Source: Roseobacter sp.
GTDB taxonomy: Bacteria; Pseudomonadota; Alphaproteobacteria; Rhodobacterales; Rhodobacteraceae
Length of the DNA: 8,361 nt
Assembly: GCA_024636425.1 (NCBI GenBank)
Contig: JAGXHB010000081.1
Span: 1 to 8,361 of the forward strand
Direction: 5' to 3'
Part shown: positions 4,507 to 8,361 of the stretch, piece after piece
Layout: every line of letters begins with the position of its first letter
Position numbering within the stretch: the first letter of the stretch is position 1
The notes under the pieces: generated by a model
The model's database searches: none
What the model saw: only the letters and a program-made list of their open reading frames with translations
Told to the model about the DNA's origin: nothing
Made by a program: the position numbers and the translations under genes

Positions 4507-7449
4507 ATGGCCCAGACCCCCGACATCATCATCACCAACGGCGCTGTCCTCACGTTCGAGGATACGGTCCCGCATGCCAGCGCAATCGCCATCCTGGGAA
4601 GCACCATCCTCGCCGTCGGATCGGATGCCGACATCGAAGGGATGGCCGGACCCGACACCCGCCGGATCGACGCGCGCGGTGCCACGGTAATGCCCGGTTT
4701 CATTGACAGCCACGTGCATCTTTTCGGCGGCTCTGTCGAGCTTGGCTGCCTTGATCTGATGGGGGTGCAGGGGCTTGACGCGCTCACCGCCGCCATCGCG
4801 CCCTATGCAGATGCCAACCCCGACGACAGGATCGTGTTTGCCGTTCAGGCCGACTACGCCATCCTGCATGACCGCGAAACGCCCACCCGGCAGGAGCTTG
4901 ATATCGCCTGCCCCGATCGCCCCTTTGCCATGTTTGCGCCGGATCATCACACCGTCTGGGCCAATACCGCGGCACTTGAGCTTGCGGGCCTGCTGCGGGG
5001 CGGTGACACGGCGGCGGGCAGTCTGATCGTTATGGGCGACGACGGGCTTGCGACCGGCGAGTTGCGCGAACCCGGCGCATATGCGGCCATCCTCGCGCTT
5101 ACCCGTCACGGCGGGCGCGATATGGCGGGGCTGGTCACCGGCAAGACCCCCGTTCCGACCCCCACCCCGCAAGAGCGCGCCAAGGACAAGGCCGCCATCG
5201 CCCAAGGGATGCACCACCTCGCGGCCCAAGGCATCACCGGCGTGCAGTGCATGGACGGCAACTTCTATCAGCTCGAGCTGCTGACCGAAATGGAAGCCGA
5301 AGGCACGCTGCTGTGCCGGGCCTCCGTGCCATTCCACCTCAAGGCCGAAGACCCGCTGGATCGTTTGTCCGAAGCTGCTGAAATGCACGCGACCTATACC
5401 GGCGACATGGTCTATTCCGGCACCGTCAAGATGTTCGTCGATGGCGTGGTCGAAGGGCGCACGGCGCTGATGCTGGAGCCTTATCCGGGCACGGACGAAA
5501 ACTATGGCGATCCCGTTTTCAGCGCCGAGCACTTCAACGAAGCCTGCACCCGCATTGATGCCATGGGCCTGCAGATCGCCGTCCATGCAATCGGCGATGG
5601 GGGCGTGCGCCGCACGCTTGACGCCTTTGAGGCCGCGCGCGATGCAAACGGCGCGCGCGACAGCCGCCACCGGATCGAACATCTAGAAGTGGTCCACCCC
5701 GATGACCTGCCGCGCATCCGGCAGCTTGACGCAGTGGCCTCCATCCAGCCGGGTCATGCGCCTTTCGGGGGGATTTTCCCAGCGACGGGCGTCGGCAAAT
5801 ACCTGCACGACCACCAGATCCCGACGGCCTATCCCTGGCAACAGATCCGCGACAGCGGCGCGCCGGTGATCTTCAGCACGGACTGGCCTGTGATCGGGGT
5901 CGAGGTGATGACGACCCTCAAGGCGGCCATTGCCCCCCTGCAGCTTGGCGGCGCGTGGCCCGATCAGACCCAGTCCCTGATGGACACCCTCAAAAGCTAT
6001 ACCCGCGACAACGCCTGGGTCGAATTCCGCGAACATCAAAAGGGCCGGCTGGCCCCCGGTCTTCTGGCCGATGTGGTGGTGCTCAGCCATGACCTGACCC
6101 AACTGCCGCCCGACCGGATCACCGATGCGGCAGCCCGCGTCACGATCTGCAACGGGCGCATCACGTACGAGGCTGCCTGTACCTGCGCACCGGCCCCTGC
6201 TTCCAAATGGGAAGAAATCCCGGGGGAGGGGCCGCAGCGCGGCACCGGGGGCAGCGCCCCTCTACGCCCTGCGCGTATTGACATCATGGTCGATTTTCGG
6301 CCTTTTGCACCAAATAGCAAAAGGATGATCCCGATGATGAAGACACGTGCCGCCGTCGCTGTTGCCGCAGGCAAACCGCTGGAAATCATGGATGTGAACC
6401 TCGAAGGCCCCAAGAAGGGCGAGGTTCTGATCGAGATCAAGGCCACGGGCCTGTGTCACACCGACGAATTCACCCGCTCCGGTGACGATCCCGAAGGCAT
6501 TTTCCCGGCCATTCTGGGCCACGAGGGCGCGGGCGTCGTGCTCGAAATCGGCGAGGGTGTCACCACGCTCGAGGTCGGGGATCATGTCATCCCGCTTTAT
6601 ACCCCCGAATGCCGTCAGTGCGAATATTGTCTGTCGGGCAAGACCAACCTCTGTCAGGCGATCCGCGTGACCCAAGGCAAGGGCCTGCTGCCTGACGGCA
6701 CCACGCGCTTTTCGATGATGGATGGCACGCCGATCCACCACTACATGGGCTGTTCGACCTTCGCCAACCATACCGTGATCCCCGAAATAGCACTGGCCAA
6801 GGTGCGCAAGGATGCCCCGTTCGACAAGATCTGCTACATCGGATGCGGCGTGACCACGGGCATCGGTGCCGTGATCAACACGGCCAAGGTCGAAATCGGC
6901 GCACGCTGCGTGGTCTTTGGTCTGGGCGGGATCGGTTTGAACGTCATTCAGGGCTTGCGTCTGGCAGGGGCGGACCAGATCGTCGGCGTGGATCTCAACG
7001 ACGACAAGGCCGAGATCGCGACCTATTTCGGCATGACGGATTTCGTGAACCCCACCAAGGTCGAAGGCGATCTGGTGGCGCATCTGGTCGAGCTGACCAA
7101 GGGCGGCGCGGATTATACATTCGATGCCACCGGCAACACCAAGGTGATGCGCCAGGCACTTGAAGCAGCTCATAAGGGCTGGGGCGAAAGCATCATCATC
7201 GGCGTGGCACCGGCAGGGGCGGAGATCTCGACCCGTCCGTTTCAGCTTGTCACAGGCCGTGTCTGGCGCGGCACCGCCTTTGGCGGGGCCAAGGGGCGCA
7301 CGGATGTGCCGCGGATCGTGGATTGGTACATGGATGGCAAGATCGAAATCGACCCGATGATCACCCACAAGCTGACATTGGACGAAATCAATCATGGGTT
7401 CGAACTGATGCACGAAGGCAAATCCATCCGCGCTGTCGTGGAATTTTAG
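4507..7449 (+). CDS. Amidohydrolase (YtcJ/NfdA-like) in one open frame with AdhC; fusion or stop loss
   Basis: A single frame of 980 codons. Residues 1 to about 556 (to about 6174) form a complete metal-dependent amidohydrolase of the amidohydrolase_3/YtcJ type. The N-terminal beta part has DIIITNGAVLTFED; the metal-site HxH is His69/His71 in FIDSHVHL; further likely ligands are Lys308 (TVKMFVDG), His360 (VHAIGDGG), His392 (RIEHLEV) and Asp459 (STDWP); the C-terminal part closes with GRLAPGLLADVVVL and VTICNGRITYE, where such proteins usually end. Relatives hydrolyse N-substituted amides such as formamides; the substrate here is unknown. Residues 557-606 look like translated intergenic DNA, and 610-980 are a full AdhC, described separately. 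No stop codon separates the modules. TGT (6178-6180) and TGC (6184-6186) are each one base from TGA. The start at 4507 has only a weak ribosome binding site (AGG at 4495-4497). Position after the polyamine operon suggests action on a related amine. Confidence 0.8.
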   Translation: MAQTPDIIITNGAVLTFEDTVPHASAIAILGSTILAVGSDADIEGMAGPDTRRIDARGATVMPGFIDSHVHLFGGSVELGCLDLMGVQGLDALTAAIAPYADANPDDRIVFAVQADYAILHDRETPTRQELDIACPDRPFAMFAPDHHTVWANTAALELAGLLRGGDTAAGSLIVMGDDGLATGELREPGAYAAILALTRHGGRDMAGLVTGKTPVPTPTPQERAKDKAAIAQGMHHLAAQGITGVQCMDGNFYQLELLTEMEAEGTLLCRASVPFHLKAEDPLDRLSEAAEMHATYTGDMVYSGTVKMFVDGVVEGRTALMLEPYPGTDENYGDPVFSAEHFNEACTRIDAMGLQIAVHAIGDGGVRRTLDAFEAARDANGARDSRHRIEHLEVVHPDDLPRIRQLDAVASIQPGHAPFGGIFPATGVGKYLHDHQIPTAYPWQQIRDSGAPVIFSTDWPVIGVEVMTTLKAAIAPLQLGGAWPDQTQSLMDTLKSYTRDNAWVEFREHQKGRLAPGLLADVVVLSHDLTQLPPDRITDAAARVTICNGRITYEAACTCAPAPASKWEEIPGEGPQRGTGGSAPLRPARIDIMVDFRPFAPNSKRMIPMMKTRAAVAVAAGKPLEIMDVNLEGPKKGEVLIEIKATGLCHTDEFTRSGDDPEGIFPAILGHEGAGVVLEIGEGVTTLEVGDHVIPLYTPECRQCEYCLSGKTNLCQAIRVTQGKGLLPDGTTRFSMMDGTPIHHYMGCSTFANHTVIPEIALAKVRKDAPFDKICYIGCGVTTGIGAVINTAKVEIGARCVVFGLGGIGLNVIQGLRLAGADQIVGVDLNDDKAEIATYFGMTDFVNPTKVEGDLVAHLVELTKGGADYTFDATGNTKVMRQALEAAHKGWGESIIIGVAPAGAEISTRPFQLVTGRVWRGTAFGGAKGRTDVPRIVDWYMDGKIEIDPMITHKLTLDEINHGFELMHEGKSIRAVVEF
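6200..6260. repeat. Stacked small hairpins (REP-like intergenic element) inside the fused frame
   Basis: Three short inverted repeats follow each other: CTTCC/GGAAG (6200-6204 and 6210-6214), GCCGC-AGC-GCGGC (6231-6243) and GGGGC-AGC-GCCCC (6248-6260). The last two share the same three-base loop AGC. The mixture of a short AT-bearing part (AAATGGGAAGAAAT) and G/C-rich palindromes resembles intergenic palindromic elements common in Rhodobacterales genomes; that resemblance is from memory. Its translation (SKWEEIPGEGPQRGTGGSAP) has no domain character. It lies exactly between the end of the amidohydrolase fold and the AdhC start. Confidence 0.45.
6319..6325 (+). promoter_or_regulatory. Ribosome binding site for independent adhC translation
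   Basis: AAAAGGA precedes ATG 6334 by eight bases and ATG 6337 by eleven. Its presence at the usual distance before the conserved AdhC N-terminus indicates that AdhC can be made as a separate protein even though the upstream frame is open. Confidence 0.6.
6334..7449 (+). CDS. adhC: S-(hydroxymethyl)glutathione dehydrogenase / class III alcohol dehydrogenase
   Basis: This cytoplasmic NAD-dependent zinc enzyme oxidises S-hydroxymethylglutathione (formaldehyde plus glutathione) to S-formylglutathione and can reduce S-nitrosoglutathione. The protein has 371 residues from 6334, or 370 from the ATG at 6337, a normal family length; MKTRAAVAVAAGKPLEI is a typical class III N-terminus. Using the 6334 start, catalytic zinc ligands are Cys41 (GLCHTDEF), His63-Glu64 (GHEGAG) and Cys171 (GCGVTTG). 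Structural zinc ligands are Cys93, Cys96, Cys99 and Cys107. The NAD fold has GLGGIG at 196-201 with Asp220, favouring NAD over NADP. Class III marks are DPEG (Asp52, Glu54) and Arg111 in AIRVTQGKG, which bind glutathione. The frame is open upstream into the amidohydrolase, but its own ribosome binding site argues for separate translation. The usual partner, S-formylglutathione hydrolase, is not next to it. Confidence 0.9.
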   Translation: MMKTRAAVAVAAGKPLEIMDVNLEGPKKGEVLIEIKATGLCHTDEFTRSGDDPEGIFPAILGHEGAGVVLEIGEGVTTLEVGDHVIPLYTPECRQCEYCLSGKTNLCQAIRVTQGKGLLPDGTTRFSMMDGTPIHHYMGCSTFANHTVIPEIALAKVRKDAPFDKICYIGCGVTTGIGAVINTAKVEIGARCVVFGLGGIGLNVIQGLRLAGADQIVGVDLNDDKAEIATYFGMTDFVNPTKVEGDLVAHLVELTKGGADYTFDATGNTKVMRQALEAAHKGWGESIIIGVAPAGAEISTRPFQLVTGRVWRGTAFGGAKGRTDVPRIVDWYMDGKIEIDPMITHKLTLDEINHGFELMHEGKSIRAVVEF

Positions 7450-7474
7450 GGGTTCCTGATCAGATCCCCGCCAC

Positions 7475-7506
7475 AGCGCCCCCCACTTTGTTTTCCGGGG
7501 GGCGCT
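7475..7506. terminator. Perfect 10-bp hairpin after adhC, possible terminator
   Basis: AGCGCCCCCC (7475-7484) pairs perfectly with GGGGGGCGCT (7497-7506) around a 12-base T-rich loop. It lies 25 bases after the adhC stop. No T-tract follows on the + strand, so it is an atypical intrinsic terminator; it may instead protect the mRNA 3' end or pause transcription. No converging gene is present on the other strand. Confidence 0.5.
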
Positions 7507-7619
7507 CTACAGGTGCGACGTTCAAGGTCGTCAAGCAGGATTACGTTAGGAAAATTTACCGTGTCGCGCGTACTGCTTTACCCAAAATCGAACAAAATGT
7601 ACTCTGACCTCACAACTCC

Positions 7620-7626
7620 GGGAGAG
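7620..7626 (+). promoter_or_regulatory. Ribosome binding site deciding the start of the [2Fe-2S] subunit gene
   Basis: GGGAGAG lies five bases before ATG 7632. It overlaps the in-frame GTG at 7626, which therefore cannot be the start; 7632 gives the family-typical N-terminus MKLTVNG. Confidence 0.65.
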
Positions 7627-7631
7627 TGCTG

Positions 7632-8090
7632 ATGAAATTGACCGTTAACGGAACCACGTACGAGGTCGATGTCGAAGAGGACATGCCGCTCCTTTGGGTG
7701 CTGCGCGACGAGCTTGGGCTGACGGGCCCGAAATACGGCTGCGGCATTGCGCAATGCGGTTCTTGTACGGTGCACGTCAACGGAATGGCGGTTCGGTCCT
7801 GCGTCTATCCCGCCAGCGCCGTTTCGGGCGAAGTGACAACGATCGAAGGTCTTGGCACCCCGGCTTCACGCCATGCGGTGCAAGATGCATGGATCGAACA
7901 TCAGGTTGCGCAATGCGGATACTGCCAATCGGGGCAGATCATGCAGGCCGCCGCCTTGCTGAGCGAGATTGCGGAACCGACGGACGAACAGATCAACGAC
8001 GCGATGGCCGGAAACCTGTGCCGATGCGGGACATATCCCCGGATCCATGCGGCGATCAAGACGGCGTCGGTCAAGCTGAGGGGCGTCTGA
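7632..8090 (+). CDS. [2Fe-2S] small subunit of IorAB-type molybdenum hydroxylase
   Basis: This 152-residue electron-transfer subunit of a molybdenum hydroxylase (xanthine oxidase family, isoquinoline 1-oxidoreductase alpha type) carries two [2Fe-2S] clusters. The N-terminal plant-ferredoxin-like domain has Cys37, Cys42, Cys45 and Cys57 (YGCGIAQCGSC to VRSC). The C-terminal helical domain has Cys95, Cys98, Cys130 and Cys132 (QCGYCQSGQ, NLCRCGTYPRI). All eight ligands are present and length is normal. There is no signal peptide, so it probably travels with the Tat-exported large subunit. The next gene, that large subunit, starts 1 bp after this stop. The pair is separated from adhC by 182 bp containing a hairpin, so it likely has its own promoter, which I could not identify; TTTACC (7577-7582) is only a weak -35 candidate. 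The substrate (aldehyde, N-heterocycle or other) cannot be read from this subunit. Confidence 0.92.
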   Translation: MKLTVNGTTYEVDVEEDMPLLWVLRDELGLTGPKYGCGIAQCGSCTVHVNGMAVRSCVYPASAVSGEVTTIEGLGTPASRHAVQDAWIEHQVAQCGYCQSGQIMQAAALLSEIAEPTDEQINDAMAGNLCRCGTYPRIHAAIKTASVKLRGV

Positions 8091-8091
8091 C

Positions 8092-8361
8092 ATGGGGCGC
8101 GTCAAGACAATCGCCCGTCGCAGTTTTCTGATCGGCTCTGTCGCGATTGCCGGCGGTGTGGCTTTCGGCACTTATCTTTACAGGCGCGAAGGCGACAATC
8201 CGTTGCTTGCGGGGCTTCGGCCCGGTGAAACCGCGCTCAATCCCTACGTCAAGATCGACGCTCAGGGGATTACCCTGATCACGCCGCGTGCGGATGTGGG
8301 GCAGGGGGCCTGGTCGATGCAGGCCCATCTGATCGCGGAAGAGCTTGATATTGATCCGGCA
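8092..8361 (+). CDS. Molybdopterin large subunit of IorAB-type hydroxylase, N-terminal part (runs off window)
   Basis: The first 90 codons are visible, with no stop to the right edge. The protein begins MGRVKTIARRSFLIGSVA: a twin-arginine motif RRSFL at 9-13 followed by a hydrophobic stretch (about 11-30) without an obvious cleavage site, then YLYRREGDNPLLAGL. This points to Tat export of the folded cofactor-loaded complex, possibly membrane-anchored by an uncleaved signal. The following NPYVKIDAQGITLITPRADVGQGAWSMQAHLIAEELDID matches the start of IorB-type molybdopterin-binding subunits (xanthine dehydrogenase family), which insert molybdenum cofactor and carry the active site further downstream. 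The ribosome binding site GAGGGG (8078-8083) sits inside the end of the small-subunit gene, and the genes are 1 bp apart, so they are translationally coupled. The active-site region is outside the window, so the substrate cannot be judged. Confidence 0.9.
   Translation, partial: MGRVKTIARRSFLIGSVAIAGGVAFGTYLYRREGDNPLLAGLRPGETALNPYVKIDAQGITLITPRADVGQGAWSMQAHLIAEELDIDPA

Noticed and set aside
4420..5682. Minus-strand open frame of 420 codons opposite the amidohydrolase
   Set aside because: It is antisense to a protein with intact metal-ligand motifs and would start inside the coding sequence and run through the terminator hairpin; no recognisable family.
6125..6328. Alternative-frame small ORF across the amidohydrolase-adhC junction, considered as evidence of a frameshift
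   Set aside because: Its translation is Arg/Pro-rich and does not continue the amidohydrolase fold, so a simple stop loss explains the joint better than a frameshift.
6262..7413. Minus-strand open frame of 383 codons opposite adhC
   Set aside because: It is a shadow of the highly conserved AdhC; composition is typical of antisense translation.
7626..7631. GTG start for the [2Fe-2S] subunit
   Set aside because: The GTG overlaps the ribosome binding site; ATG 7632 has correct spacing and the family N-terminus.

Overview
The window looks like a chromosomal segment of a moderately high-GC alphaproteobacterium, most likely of the Rhodobacterales (Roseobacter/Paracoccus-like). The codons favour G/C at third positions. 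The PotA-type ATPase, the class III alcohol dehydrogenase and the IorA/IorB-type subunits all read like members of that group. This placement rests on protein resemblance from memory, not on a search. Every gene called is on the + strand; no tRNA, rRNA, CRISPR array, transposase or phage gene was seen.

Layout: (1) 2-382, the C-terminal part of an unrecognised protein. (2) 383-564, a leader region with a striking palindromic operator-like site (416-436). (3) 565-4416, a complete potABCD-type ABC transporter operon for polyamines or a related cationic solute: ATPase, two permeases, periplasmic binding protein, closed by a strong hairpin terminator (4426-4452). (4) 4507-7449, one uninterrupted reading frame of 980 codons that joins a metal-dependent amidohydrolase (YtcJ/NfdA-like, amidohydrolase_3 type) to a full-length glutathione-dependent formaldehyde dehydrogenase (AdhC). 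The joint is about 50 codons of intergenic-looking DNA with stacked small hairpins, followed by a good ribosome binding site and the normal AdhC N-terminus. (5) A 182-bp gap with a 10-bp-stem hairpin (7475-7506). (6) 7632-8361, the [2Fe-2S] subunit and the Tat-signal-bearing start of the large molybdopterin subunit of an IorAB-type molybdenum hydroxylase, running off the right edge.

How the parts may work together: the transporter brings in a polyamine-like amine. The amidohydrolase directly downstream could act on an N-acylated or otherwise amidated amine, but nothing in the sequence fixes its substrate. AdhC oxidises S-hydroxymethylglutathione and so handles formaldehyde. The Mo hydroxylase would oxidise an aldehyde or N-heterocycle at the outer face of the membrane. 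A single catabolic pathway using all four is conceivable but not shown, because terminator-like structures separate the blocks.

The most noteworthy item is the amidohydrolase-AdhC in-frame joint. It is either a genuine fusion or, more likely, loss of the amidohydrolase stop codon just before a repeat-like intergenic element.
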